Shown here one piece after another: positions 19,178 through 29,690 of a DNA stretch of 64,000 nucleotides (positions are counted from its first letter, which is position 1; each line of letters begins with the position of its first letter). The stretch is from the NCBI GenBank assembly GCA_001247695.2, contig LGRX02034665.1, positions 1 through 64,000 of the forward strand, written 5' to 3'. The DNA is from Cymbomonas tetramitiformis (lineage: Eukaryota; Chlorophyta; Pyramimonadophyceae; Pyramimonadales; Pyramimonadaceae). The notes under the pieces are model-generated. The model was not told where the DNA came from. It ran no database searches and saw only the letters and a program-made list of their open reading frames with translations. The translations under genes and the position numbers were made by a program.

Positions 19178-19660
19178 TTAAATATTTTTCCTCCAATTAG
19201 GGCTGAGCCGAGCCTGTCTGTATGTGGCAGGGTCTGGCTCGTCCATGAAGGCATCACTCGGGAAGTCTGCGGGGTCCGAGTCTGCATCCCTGAGGGCAAG
19301 GAGCATGGCCTGCTGGTCTGGGGAGATGATGACAGCATCGGTGTCTGCATACTGGGTGGAGTGTGAGTCAGCAGAGTCGAAGTACACCTGGTATCTGTGC
19401 TGGACCTGAGGCTTATGGTCTACAGACACGATGACTGCAGGGTGATACTTTTGTCGGTCAGCTGGCTTAGCCGAGCACATAGCAAAACACGGGTAAAAGA
19501 CATTAGGTGCCCCATGTTTGTGTCTGTGCTTGAGAAAGCTGATGAGAGTGGCATAGTGGCTTTTGGCCAGCTGGAGATAGTGTATGAGCTTTACCCAGAC
19601 TGGATGCCTGAGTTTAGCACACTGGACCTTGACATAGGCAAAGGTCTCTGACTCGTGGGT
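19178..19660 (-). pseudogene. Copia region upstream of RT
   Basis: Reads toward RT through AYVKVQCAKLRHPVWVKLIH, KYHPAVIVSVDHKP and DPATYRQARLSPNW, and joins the RT half at 17256 once the Mutator-like element is removed. It corresponds to the tail of the integrase region in copia Pol. The catalytic DDE core and HHCC finger are not found here. A frame change near 19700 separates it from the upstream Gag tail reading. Confidence 0.6.
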
Positions 19661-19699
19661 GCTGCATGCAAGCTCGAGGATGTCGGGGGAGGAGGGGAG

Positions 19700-20330
19700 T
19701 GGTGGAGGTGGGAGGGGTGGTGGCAGTGTCCAGAGTGTCCTTGGAGATGGTGGAGGCCACTAAGGTGCTGCCGGTCAGGAGGTCAGTCAGGTAGGGCACA
19801 GGGCACAGTGACTGGGTGTTGCAGTCCACGGTGATGTCTGTCTGGACTGGGACGGTGGCGGTGCTGTTGGCCGAAGCCAGTGACTCAGCTACCTGGTGCT
19901 GCCGCTCAAGCTTCTGCTGCTGCTGCCTGGCCTTCTTCTGCTTCTCCTTGTCCCGCTTCCTCTGCCGCCTTGTCTTCTCCCAAGCCGGGTCCTCGTGGTC
20001 CGGGTCCTCCCTCAAGTCAGTAGCCGTGACGGTGTCAAAGTACCTGAAGGCAAAGAGGGCGGGGGGCTCCAGCTGGGGGAAGGAGAACTGGGTGTCGGGT
20101 GGAGAGGCGGAGGGGGAGAGAGAGCTGAAGGGATTGGGGGAGAAGTGGTTGGCCGAAGCCGAGGGAGGTGGGTGAGGTGAGGGGCCAGAGAACTGTGGGA
20201 TCCAGGGCTTACTGGTGAGGGCGGGCCACTCAGTCTCATCATCCTCCTGGTCTGCCTGGAAGCTGACTGCCTTAGCTGGATGGTGAAACTCAGAGCGGTG
20301 GGGGGGTGGCGGAGGGGTGGCTGCTACGAG
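19700..20330 (-). pseudogene. Copia Gag tail and linker (third Gag frame)
   Basis: Starts near 20290 with an acidic stretch containing ETEWPALTSKPWIPQ. This tail motif recurs in the Gags at 52710-54239 and 59515-60280. It is followed by a Pro/Ser-rich segment, a Lys/Gln-rich coiled stretch (TRRQRKRDKEKQKKARQQQQ) and a short hydrophobic part. No protease signature is visible. It is out of frame with the Gag upstream, so it is either a lesion or a frameshift-expressed tail. Confidence 0.55.
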
Positions 20331-21382
20331 GCAACCTCTGCGAGAGAGCCCCGGCTCGGATGCGTCTTGGTGATGCTTGTCGGAGGGTGAGTGGGGGTGG
20401 CAGGGGGTGCGGGTGTGGAGGGACGGGGGGCAGAGACATGGTTCACAGATGGAGGGGGGCCGGCCTTTACCCACATGTCGGCCTTCTCAGCCAGTGTGCA
20501 GGGACAGCCGAACCTGCCGAGGGAGTGGGTGACGGTCTTGCCGTACTTGTACTTGCAAGAGCGGCAGGGGTGGCCGATGGACTTGTCATTGGGGTCGGAA
20601 GGGGTGAACTTCAAGCCGTTCCAGGTGCCAGAGGGGGTGGAGTCCTTGTTGGTGGAGCCGGTGTGCTTGAGCTTGGAGGCTTTGTACAGGGCCCTCTCGT
20701 GCTCAATGAAGTCAGATCTGGTGCCGCCCCGTAGTGGTGAGCGGGGCCTGGATGGAGGTGGTGTGGTGGCCCGAGGGTGCGTACCCTTGCCACCCTTGCC
20801 CCCCTTGCCGCCCTTGCCATTGGGGTGCTTCTCCTTCGGCTTGGTTGTGTCAGCCGAGCCCCGCCCCCCCTCACGGACTTCCCCCGTCATGGAGGCAGCT
20901 CGGGGGCGGGATGAAGAGCCAGGGAGCTGGGAATGGTGGGCAGAGCCCTGGGTGTACCATACATTCCCGATGGCCTCAATGAACTTCTGAAGACCACCGG
21001 GGAAGCCAGAGGAGGTCAAGCGGTTGTTCTCCTCGTAGGTGCGGATGACCTCGAAGTACAGAGGGATGTTGAAGAGGTGCTCGGCCGTGTCCTGGGAGGC
21101 CCGTAAGATGTCAATGAGGACCTCCTGCTCCTGCTGTCCAGAGAAGGCGGGGTGGAGCTGCCTGTGGTTGCCGATGAGGGTGGCGAAGGTGTTCAGCTTC
21201 ACGACGGGGTCCTCGGACTCAGAGATTCGGAGGGCCTTGGCCTTGGTGAGGTTGGAGTTGTCCGTGGAGGGGGGTAGGTGATCAGGCGGCAGTGCACGTG
21301 CAGCAGAAGCAGTCTGCCGTCCACCTGAGCCTGGGGGGAGTCCTTCACAATTTGTGACAACACAATTTGTGTGTTGCCACAA
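20324..21382 (-). pseudogene. gag: Copia Gag, second frame, with extended zinc knuckle
   Basis: From about 21290 this frame continues the Gag of 21199-22233: LTKAKALRISESEDPVVKLN, then helical capsid-like sequence and a Gly/Lys basic linker. The zinc motif GHPCRSCKYKYGKTVTHSLG has spacing CX2CX9H followed by a Cys-Pro-Cys. This spacing differs from the retroviral CX2CX4HX4C knuckle. The frame ends at 20324, before the tail motif. Confidence 0.65.
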
Positions 21383-22233
21383 GTGGCCGCAACTAGAAGT
21401 TGAGCTAGAAGGCCATTGGAGATACCGTCGTAGGGCTCGTCCTTCAGTCGGCGTTGAAGGTTAAGTAGTGCTGGGGCGTGGCCAGGTCGGGTGGCGGTGA
21501 GCACACGGGTCGGGGCGTCACAGAACTTTTTGAACACAATGTCGCCGCCCGCGGTGAGGAAGTTCAATTGGAGTTCACGTTGTTGTTGGCGCTCGTGAAT
21601 ATCCGTGAGGGCATAGTAGGCGGTCTTCAACTGCTTCAGGAGCGGAGTGACGTCAGGGGTGGTGGAGCGGGTGTTGAAGGCGCTGGTGTTGTCGTCCATG
21701 ATGTGCTTGATCTTGGTTGGAGGAAGTTCTTGCCCGTCTCGATGTTGCAATGGCGTCACCTCTGGAATAGTTTCCAATTCCTTGGTGGTGTCGAACATCT
21801 TGTCCGAAGTAATTACGACTGAAGATGGCGTCGAAGATGCAGTAGTTCTACTCGCAACAGTGCGAGCCAGTGAGGTGGCGTTGACGCATTCGTCGCGGAC
21901 TTTGATTAAGTCGTTGAAGATGGTCTCGTTGAGTTGGTTTACGTCGTTGAGTTCTTCCTTCGTGACGTAATTCTCGTGGATCTCGTCGGACTGAGCAGAT
22001 GAACGTTGAAATGCTGATCCAAGTGAGGTGACGGTGGTGGCGAGCTCAGCCATGGTGGCGGAGGTGGCATGGAAGTCTTGAAGGAGGGCGTTGATGGTGA
22101 CGGAGATTTCTTCGTTTGTTGGAGATGGGGGAAGAGGTTGACGTGAAGTGAATAAGCGTCGTTGAGCATGTTGTTGACGCTCTTGTGTCGGCGGTTGGGA
22201 TCCCGGAGTTGTTGTTGGCGTGAACGTTGACAT
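21199..22233 (-). CDS. gag: Copia Gag N-terminal part
   Basis: Begins MSTFTPTTTPGS, about 440 bp inside the 5' LTR. It continues as a mostly helical protein with a Thr/Ser-rich N-terminus, coiled segments (TKEELNDVNQLNETIFNDLI) and a capsid-like region (YDGISNGLLAQLLVAA). The true sequence shifts frame near 21290 into the neighbouring reading. The length of the combined Gag resembles the 509-residue Gag at 52710-54239. No enzymatic motif. Inferred to form the virus-like particle. Confidence 0.65.
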   Translation of the reverse strand: MSTFTPTTTPGSQPPTQERQQHAQRRLFTSRQPLPPSPTNEEISVTINALLQDFHATSATMAELATTVTSLGSAFQRSSAQSDEIHENYVTKEELNDVNQLNETIFNDLIKVRDECVNATSLARTVASRTTASSTPSSVVITSDKMFDTTKELETIPEVTPLQHRDGQELPPTKIKHIMDDNTSAFNTRSTTPDVTPLLKQLKTAYYALTDIHERQQQRELQLNFLTAGGDIVFKKFCDAPTRVLTATRPGHAPALLNLQRRLKDEPYDGISNGLLAQLLVAATCGNTQIVLSQIVKDSPQAQVDGRLLLLHVHCRLITYPPPRTTPTSPRPRPSESLSPRTPS

Positions 22234-22673
22234 GGTAGACCTTCCAGACCGTTGGTGGCGGTGAAGGCGACGATGTTGCGCAATTCGTTCTCCTAGGGGT
22301 TGAGATGTAGTTTTTCTCTAAGATTTGTTAATTTTCAAAAAATTGGCCAGCGCTTCCGCCGTAAATGCTCGTAATGAAGCCGAAATCCAAGGCGTCCCCT
22401 AAATTCCGGCAGAGCATGTGATAATTAACGGACGCAATTTGGCATTGAAGTTGAAATAAAGGCCGAGAGGGCAATCGTAAGTGGATTCCCAATCATAAAA
22501 GGTTGGGGCAAGTTAAAATTCAAGCCGGTCCGACCTGCGGAGGGTTAGTGTAAACGCAAGTTGTAATTTTCAAACAATTTTGCTGACTGCCAGTTCGATG
22601 CGCGTTTGGCGGCTAGTTTGAAATTTGGAGTGCCATCAGAAAATGCAGCGGTACGTCGTGGTAAAACATAACC

Positions 22674-23029
22674 TAATAGATAGTTTGAAACACATATAGG
22701 GTAGAATATTCTATATATCCGTGTTTTAATACTATCGCTGTACGCAAAAATATGAGGCTGAAACGGTGATAATATGTCTGTAAAAGATATAACATATGAG
22801 AGTCTGAGAGTCTAAGTAGCTTATGCTACGTGCGCTGTGTAAGTCTGTACGAGTACGGCTATGGTGATGCTCGAGTACTCTAACACGTGGCTCGCAGTCA
22901 CTATCGCTGTGACTCGCGGTCTCTGTCGCTATGACTCGCGGTCTCGAGCCGAATAATAATGCAGTCATCTGTCACATGCATCGAGGAATGTCATACAGGG
23001 GGCAGTACGGTATATCTAGTCCCCCGTGA
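22674..23029 (-). repeat. Copia-like 5' LTR
   Basis: 356 bp matching the 3' LTR with a few small indels, followed by GTTTG. Directly inside it the minus strand reads GGTTATGTTTTACC, the probable primer-binding region. Other elements in the window also begin with GGTT or GGTC at this point. Confidence 0.88.
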
Positions 23030-23040
23030 GTTTGATTAAA

Positions 23041-23415
23041 CGCGTTACGCGTAAAAACGTTTAGGGCCCAAATGCGTAATTTACTCGTAAATTACGTCGA
23101 GCGTCATTCAGGCCCCGTTTTACCGGAATACCGCTGAGGGTTAGCGACGAGGGACCTGAGGGTTAGCGGGGTCTATAACACACGCGCTACTTATCCATTG
23201 TTCCACTCGTCCATTATTTTTTGTGGCATGTGTTGTATATTGCAAAGGACGTCAATGCCGACATTTTGAGATGTAGAACGTAGGCATGCGGTCAAGTTTT
23301 GGATTGATATGACCAAATTTAGGGTTCGGCACACGTCGCAAAAGCCATAGTGCAATACGCATTACGCGTAAAAACGTTTAGGTCCCAAATGCGTAATTTA
23401 CGGGTAAATTACGGT
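23041..23415. repeat. Pair of direct repeats of about 55 bp
   Basis: The block from GCGTTACGCGTAAAAACG to GTAAATTACG occurs near 23041-23095 and again near 23358-23415 with a few changes. It contains short palindromes. Origin unknown. Confidence 0.55.
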
Positions 23416-23696
23416 AGTGGGGGGAGCGTTTTATTATCAAACATATCCTGAGGGTCAAAGGGGGGGGGGTACCGACTACGTGCGTACTAGGTATTACCTG
23501 AGGAAAGGCCTGTTGGCGGTGTCATCGTTATCGTTTAGCGATCGTCAGATTGAACCTTTGTTTTGTGTCACCCGTTGGGATTCGATTTTTGTTTGTTTAA
23601 AGTAAGGTAAGGTAAGGTTCCTAAGGTAAGGTAAGTAATTTCAAATTTGCTCTGGTCCTAAAACATATAAAAGAGCAGAGGTATAGTTCAATAGCT

Positions 23697-23888
23697 AGAA
23701 GTTACAGTACTCTTGTTCCCAGAGTTTCTCCGAGCGCGGCCGCTGCGCGGCCTGCGACACGCGAGGGTCGACGTTACAGTTGATCGAAGAGGCTCGGAGT
23801 GTTATGGACCCCAGAAATGTTACAAGCCCTAAGTCTATTTTAGTCCATAAGAAGCTCTGGGAACAAGAGTAGAAGTTACAGTACTCCC
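23697..23888. mobile_element. Small inverted-repeat element flanked by 16-bp direct repeats
   Basis: ACTCTTGTTCCCAGAG near 23708 is the inverse of CTCTGGGAACAAGAGT near 23855. AGAAGTTACAGTACTC occurs on both outer sides. Size is about 190 bp with no coding sequence. Could be a MITE with an unusual duplication length or a remnant. Confidence 0.45.
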
Positions 23889-24500
23889 CTTCGCTTGGCT
23901 ACTGTAGTGTCAAGTGTGGCTTGCGACGAGAGTGACACGCTAGACCCAACCCACGCCACGATACCTCGTCATATGCCAATTATCAACACTAAAATATAAA
24001 AATTGGGATAACTCGTGGAATATTGATCAGAATCGGTCAATCAAAGATGATGAGCGCATCTACACGACTTAGCGGATCGACGTATATGAACGATTTTAGC
24101 CGAAACGCAATATTGGGGGAGAAATTACAGTGTGGACAGTAGGGGGTAAGCAGGCCCCCAAAAAGTCCAGTTTGGTAATTATCAACAGTCTATATAAAAA
24201 TGTGGATAATTCATGGGATAATTATCGGAATGGAACAAACTAGGAGTCTATGGACATCTACATGACCCACCGGATGGGACTGTATGGGTGGAATACTCTT
24301 AAACCTTAATATATATATACCCGAAACACCGCAGCGGGTCCAATTATCCGCGACAAAGAGCCCGCGCGCGGTGGGGAATGTGGTGTAATGATAACAATGA
24401 GGGGGATAACAATGAGTACACGGACGTGTAAGGAAGACGAATATTGCGCACAATTATTCATTTAAGGTAATGTTCTCGCATGGGGATATTGACGCGGTAA
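23889..24500. other. Non-coding stretch
   Basis: No coding frame, LTR or strong repeat recognised. Two loosely similar blocks (TATCAACACTAAAATATAAA near 23980 and TATCAACAGTCTATATAAA near 24180) suggest an old duplication. Confidence 0.4.
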
Positions 24501-24501
24501 G

Positions 24502-24770
24502 GTGATATTCGCGAATGAGTGATATACGATGCCAAAAGTGATATTGGCGAAAAGTGATATTCGTGAAAAGTGATATATACCAAAAGTGATATTCGTGAAA
24601 AGTGATACATGCCAAAAGTAATATTCGTAAAAAGTGATATATGCCAAAAGTGATATTCGTGAAAAGTGATATATGCCAAAAGTGATATTCGTGAAAAGTG
24701 ATATATGGCAAAAGTAATATTCGTGAAAAGTGCTACATACCAAAAGTGATATTCGTGAAAAGTCTAAAGG
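24502..24770. repeat. 32-bp satellite built from two 16-bp halves
   Basis: About eight copies of GTGATATTCGTGAAAA plus GTGATATATGCCAAAA. Because 32 is not a multiple of three and the unit lacks minus-strand stops, all three minus frames stay open. Those frames are by-products, not genes. Confidence 0.9.
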
Positions 24771-26013
24771 AAATGTTATTAGATTTCACATAAGCAGGTC
24801 ATATCACCCACTCAAACAAGCTGTGCAAGCTCAAAACAGGAAGCCAAATGGTCCTTCCTTCGTCGGCAGACCCACCAGTTGCTGCACCAGAGCTTCCATG
24901 TCTGCTTTCTTGGTCTGCAACGACGGAAGGCGGGGTGCGGCATACCTTGCCCCCCTTGTGGAAACCATATCTCAAGAAAATATATCGTTTGCAACACTGG
25001 ATATCACGAAAATGGGACAAAACAGGCAGTTTTATATGAAAAAAACACTGATATACACCGTGTTGCAAACAGTTCTGTAAGGTAAAAATGGCTGTGGTAG
25101 GCCGTTGAAAGCGGTCGAAGTATGTTTTCCCACTGCCCTGAAGCACTTAAAATGATGACGATTTGTCCGGGGTCGATATCGCAAATTTACCTCGCGATAT
25201 CGACGATTTTATATGAACTGTTGACGATTTCCAAACTGTTGACGATTTCCATATCGAGGTAGCAGAGAGTTTTTTATCCATCTCGTCGCGTCTCGCCTCA
25301 CTCACTGAGAATGGTTTCTGCCTGCGCTGTCTTGGAGAGTTAATCGACCTTTTTGCATGGGCGAATAATCTATCATGGCGGCGAGAATATACGTGTAAGA
25401 AAATGTATGCCGAGCTCACAGCGGAATCTGTGAACTGCCTTCCAAGCTTTGCAGCGAGGTTCTTCGAGCACAGGCGGTTCGTGCCGTTGCGTCACAAACG
25501 GCCAGCTCGGCGAAGGAACGATCTGCGGACTATTGCGTACACTTCCGCTTTCAGTGCAACCGTCCCAAAGCATAGTCTCGCAACCAAGGTACTGCAGTTG
25601 CCAAGCGTGCACCCAAAGAAACAACTATATCGACGAGCACGTTCCCCGCTGTGCTGCATCGCATCTTCTTCCGAGGAGAGCGTGGCCCAAGCTGTCACCT
25701 CTGCTCTGCTCTTACACGGTGGCAGTTGCAGCTTTTCGCGACTAATGGTTTGGACCATCCACGCCTTTGCACATAGTGCCCAGTCTTACTTAGCACAGAT
25801 TGTTTGCTTTCAGTTGAGGACAGTACTTGTCCCGTCATAACATTTTTGCTCTTGTTATGTCGGCAGGATCTCGTCCCTCTTTGCAGGTCGTTGCCCGAAC
25901 GCGCACTGACAGCTGCGCTTTCGAACAGCGCGCGCTACCGCGTCAAGGATTCGATGGTTTCTTTGGTTGAAAAACCCATATTTGTGGCACAACTGAATTT
26001 CTCTCACAACGCC

Positions 26014-26143
26014 ATGAGAACGCCTCACCGAGGAGTCCTTATCTTCGTGCATCCTGAGAACGGTTACGGGTTTATTGACTGCAACACGACTGCAAGCCGA
26101 CGCGTTTTCGTACCCGCGTCAAAGTGCACCGCTTGGCAAAAAG
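26014..26143 (+). CDS. Cold-shock-domain-like exon
   Basis: Starts at a possible ATG and reads MRTPHRGVLIFVHPENGYGFI, then RRVFVPASK. NGYGFI and VFVPAS occupy the places of RNP1 and RNP2 in cold-shock domains, which bind single-stranded nucleic acid. It ends at a donor CAAAAAG/GTAACG with one base left over. The next plus-strand exon can begin at 26437 with two bases, so the phases match. Whether both belong to one gene is inferred. Only the first half of a cold-shock domain is visible here. Confidence 0.4.
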
Positions 26144-26436
26144 GTAACGCAAAGCGATGCAAGCGGAGGACCGAGTTGCAGTGTTGCTCACCAGTGTCGC
26201 CATCCCACACTATTCTCGTGAAGAGCCTGCCTTGCCCAAAGCATCTTGAGTGACCCGCGCTCAAAATCAATTTCGCTGTCTTAAATGCGTGTTCGAACTG
26301 ACGCAGAGATTACTTTCAGCCATTTCAGAGGCCATGGAACGTAGGATGATCTCTGATGACGTGGTGAATAGATTAGTCCCTCTTAGATGGTAGAGAATCT
26401 GCCGTGCAGGCGACCGTGTTAGCTTTAGCGCCATAG

Positions 26437-26897
26437 AGTCTTCCGACGGGCGATGGAGAGTGGACAAGATGCACCGGGACACCTTCCCTGACCGGACTCT
26501 CTTACCGCCCGACCCTCTCTTTCCTCCCTGCAAGGACCTGGAAGCCTCCCACCGCACCTTCGCTTCCTCACGGCTGCTTTTCTCTTTTGGGGTAAGAAGA
26601 GAGACGCGGGAGGTGGTGCCGCTGGATCTCCCCAAGGTCCAGAGTTGGGTTCCTTTGTACGTGCCGCCGGCTGCCGAGGAGCTCCCTCTGGCGCTCCCGA
26701 AGCGAAAGAGGTTTCGGCAGCTACAGCGCTTTGGACTGGACCTACTGCTAGAGGCGTCTGCCCGGTACAGCGTCGCAGCAGAGAGCTTCGATGTGATCTG
26801 TTACAGGCGCACGCTGGGCCGCCTGGTAGATGCTACGCTCGATCCCGAGGCAGGCTGGTTCTCATCATTTACATACCCTTTGCTGGACAAACTACAG
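26437..26897 (+). CDS. DXO/RAI1-like exon 1 (N-terminal part)
   Basis: Frame open from about 26437 to a donor CTACAG/GTGAGC at 26897. It contains VPLYVPP, a basic LPKRKRFRQLQRFG patch and FDVICYRRTLGRLVDATLDP followed by a Trp. In the DXO/RAI1 family a comparable YR..L..L...W block precedes the core metal site. RAI1/DXO enzymes remove defective or NAD caps from RNA 5' ends and degrade the RNA. The 5' boundary is uncertain: CCATAG/AG at 26436 is a possible acceptor. Confidence 0.5.
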
Positions 26898-26939
26898 GTG
26901 AGCAGGTAGCTATGCCTGCTATGCTGCTGGTAGCACCGT

Positions 26940-27240
26940 CCTACGTGCTTTCGTGCGAAGAACTGGCGAACTATGTGCCAGGTGTCAATAGGGTTAGGGT
27001 TGTTCACACCAGTCGATAAATTGGCGAACCATGTGCCAGGTGTCACTAGGGTACGGAACTTTTACACAAGTCAAAGAACTGGCGAGTTCTGTGCCAGGTG
27101 TCACTAGGGTTACGGTTGATCACACAAGACGTAGAACTGACGAAACCTTCGCTATGTGACGCTGGGGTTAGGGCTGTTCATACAAGCCAAAGAACTGGCG
27201 AATCATGCAGTAGGTTTCATCAGGGTTGAGGTCGCTCACA
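26940..27240. repeat. Intronic repeat of about 60 bp, five degenerate copies
   Basis: Repeated core GAACTGGCGAACTATGTGCC then AGGTGTCA-TAGGGTTAGGGTTG-TCACACAAG, near 26957, 27017, 27080, 27140 and 27190. Contains TAGGGTTAGGG telomere-like words. Lies in the intron between DXO-like exons 1 and 2. Confidence 0.65.
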
Positions 27241-27304
27241 TAAATCGAAGGCTGAGCTTACGTGTCGTGCTGGGAGCCTTCAGAGCATGAGCTTCCTCAT
27301 ACAG

Positions 27305-27529
27305 GTGTCTGAGCACGGCACGCTGCTAATAGACGAGGGCTTCGACTACGATAGGCTTCAAAAAAACGCGGACAGCTATGGCCGACAGTTTGAAGGCCAG
27401 TGCGTGCACCAGGAGGACAACGAGACGAAGCTGTTCCAGAGCTACTCTGTGCTCTTAGGGCCGACGACAGTGGCGGCCGGGCAGAGCGGCCTCAAGCGCG
27501 CCAGTGGCGGCCACGTGGACTTGCCTCAA
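27305..27529 (+). CDS. DXO/RAI1-like exon 2 (core)
   Basis: Bounded by acceptor CTCATACAG and donor CTCAA/GTGCGC, 75 codons, phase 0 at both ends. It opens GTLLIDEGFDYDRL, has YGRQFE (the G-x-x-FE motif whose Glu is a metal ligand in DXO) and 40 residues later GGHVDLPQ. In DXO the corresponding box is GEVD with catalytic Glu and Asp. Here the Glu position is His while the Asp is kept. The match is by motif order and spacing only, so the family call needs a profile search. Confidence 0.5.
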
Positions 27530-28239
27530 GTGCGCTTCGTAACGCCGCCCACTTCCGCCCCGCAGGAATGCCGGCCGGCGCTCCTGCCTCAAGATTAGTA
27601 CGCTTCCTGTTTTCATGTATGTGCGAGTTTCCCTAGGATGCGGCTCTTTGGGGCCGGCAGTGCACCTGGGGTGTTTGCGCTAGCTCACAGCCAACTGCCG
27701 ACGAAGCCTCATCCTGCGGGTTGGTGCCGCTTTACTTGTCCTGGCAGGGCGGCCTGAGGGCGCCTTTCCTCACTCCAGCAGAGAGCGTGTGGCCATCCCG
27801 GGCGCTGGGAAATCTTCTGGGAGACGTGTTGGGCATCGATGTTGAAATGAACCCTAAACCCTAGCAATGGCATATGTGCACACCACCTGTTCGAAGACCA
27901 GAATTAGGAGCTGTGGTACCGGCATAGACACCAGTGCATGGAACCGGAGAACCTGGTGCCGGCAAACATCAGCCAAGCTTCCTTTCGCAGCAAACCTGAG
28001 TGTTGGCGTTGGCAGGCCTCAGCCATCTCATTGCACTAAACCCTAATTTCTGGCGAAGGCAAATATCCCAACTTTACGCACTCAGCCTTGATTTCCAGGC
28101 TGACACTTATACCTCAAGTGCCTTGCCCCAGTAAACCCTAAATCCCATAACTGGCATACATCAGCGAAAAACCTTTCTGCAATAAACCTAAGTTTTGGCA
28201 CGGACATACATACGCTGAGAGTTCGCAGTAAACCCTATT
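27530..28239. other. Intron sequence with short telomere-like words
   Basis: Between DXO-like exon 2 and the 47-bp minisatellite. It contains scattered AAACCCTA words (for example 27851-27866, 28037-28048, 28133-28142). No further exon was identified. Confidence 0.4.
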
Positions 28240-29690
28240 AGTAGTAACCAGATGACTTTTCGCAGTATGTGCTGAAGCCAGGCTCTAGCAGTGACTGGAT
28301 GACCTTTCGCAGTATACGCTGAAGTCAGGCTCTAGCAGTGATTGGAGGACCTTTCGCAGTATGTGCTGAAGCCGGGCTTTAGCAGTGACTGGATGACTTT
28401 TCGCAGTATGCGCTGAAGATAGGTTCTAGCAGTGACGGGATGACTTTTTGCAGTATACGCTGAAGCCAGGCTCTAGCAGTGACTGGATGACCTTTCGCAG
28501 TATACGCTGAAGCCAGGCTCTAGCAGTGACTGGATGACCTTTTGCAGTATACGCTGAAGCCAGGCTCTAGGAGTGACTGGGTGACCTTTCGCAGTATACG
28601 CTGAAGTCATGCTCTAGGAGTAACTGGGTGACCTTTCACAGTATACGCTGAAGCCAGGCTCTAGCAGTGACTGGATGACCTTTCGCAGTATGCGCTGAAG
28701 ATAGTTGACTGGATGACCTTTTGCGGTATACACTGAAGCCAGGCTCTAGCAGTGACTGGATGACTTTTCGCGGTGCGTGCTGAAGCCAGGATTTCTAGCA
28801 TTGACAGAGGACCTTTTGCGGCATACGCTGAAGCCAGGCTCTAGCAGTGACCAGATGACCTTTTGCAGTTTGCGCTGAAGCCAGGCTCTAGCAGTGACTG
28901 GATGACCTTTTGCAGTATACGCTGAAGTCAGGTGACGGGATAACTTTTCGCAGTATACGCTGAAGCCAGGCTCTAGCAGTGACTGGGTGACCTTTCGCAG
29001 TATGCGCTGAAGCCAGGCTCTAGCAGTGACCGGATGGCCGTTGCAGTACGCTGAAGCCAGGCTCTAGCAGTGACCGGGATGACCTTTCACAGTATACGCT
29101 GAAGCCAGGCTCTAGCAGTGACTGGATGACCTTTCACAGTATACGCTGAAGCCAGGCTCTGCAGTGACAGGATGACCTTTTGCAGTATACGCTGAAGCCA
29201 GGCTCTAGGAGTGACTGGATGACTTTTTGCAGTATACGCTGAAGCCAGGCTCTAGCAGTGACTGGATGACCTTTCGCAGTATACGCTGAAGTCAGGTGAA
29301 GGGATGACTTTTTGCAGTATACGCTGAAGCCAGGCTCTAGCAGTGACTGGATGACCTTTCGCATTATACGATGAAGCCAGGCTCTAGTAGTGACAGGATG
29401 ACCTTTCACAGTATGCGATGAAGCCAGGCTCTAGCAGTGACTGAATGACCTGTCGCAGTATACGCTGAAGTCAGGTGACTGGATGACTGTTTGCAGTATA
29501 CGCTAAAGTCAGGCTCTAGCAGTGACCGGATGACCTTTTGCAGTATACGCTGAAGCCAGGCTCTAGCAGTGACTTTATGACCTTTCGCAGTATGTGCTGA
29601 AGCCACGCTCTAGGAGTGACTGGATGACCTTTTGCAGTATGCGCTGAAGCCAGGCTCTAGCAGTGACTGGTTGACCTTTTGCATTCTTGT
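28240..29690. repeat. 47-bp minisatellite, about 31 copies
   Basis: Unit CGCTGAAGCCAGGCTCTAGC then AGTGACTGGATGACCTTTCGCAGTATA. Copies vary by substitutions and small deletions (for example a shortened unit at 28700). It lies within the presumed last intron of the DXO-like gene. Confidence 0.93.

Larger units (their letters stand above)
17269..19190. mobile_element. Non-autonomous Mutator-like element with about 100-bp TIRs
   Basis: Ends are long inverted repeats (about 17269-17371 and 19087-19190), with shared blocks TTTAATTTAGATTATT, GATTTTAGATTAA and CATGTTGATTTTAGATTAAG. The flanking duplication is CTCCAATTAGGG (17257-17268, 19191-19202), 11-12 bp, in the size range of MULEs. The copia frame is restored across it. 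The interior has no transposase. It holds a 58-bp palindrome, about 4.8 copies of a 185-bp hairpin repeat and two inverted repeats (18704-18735, 18866-18897). Confidence 0.78.
11247..23029 (-). mobile_element. Ty1/copia-like element, interrupted by two nested insertions
   Basis: Flanked by LTRs of about 360 bp and a 5-bp duplication GTTTG (11242-11246 and 23030-23034). Without the nested elements it is about 6.1 kb. On the minus strand it encodes a long Gag, a linker with no recognisable protease or integrase, then copia-type RT and RNase H. Reading frame is broken by shifts near 21290, 20330, 19700 and 16920 and by the insertions at 12838-16578 and 17269-19190. The LTR starts TCACGGGGGAC rather than TG, and a GGTGGTG polypurine tract sits directly before the 3' LTR. 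Confidence 0.88.

Noticed and set aside
24454..24743. Three overlapping minus-strand frames reading ITFHEYHFWHI repeats
   Set aside because: All three frames of a 32-bp satellite; pure repeat artefact.
27851..27866. CCCTAAACCCTA telomere-like words
   Set aside because: Only one or two units at a time and scattered through introns; not a telomere or a true interstitial array. Used only as weak taxonomic hint.
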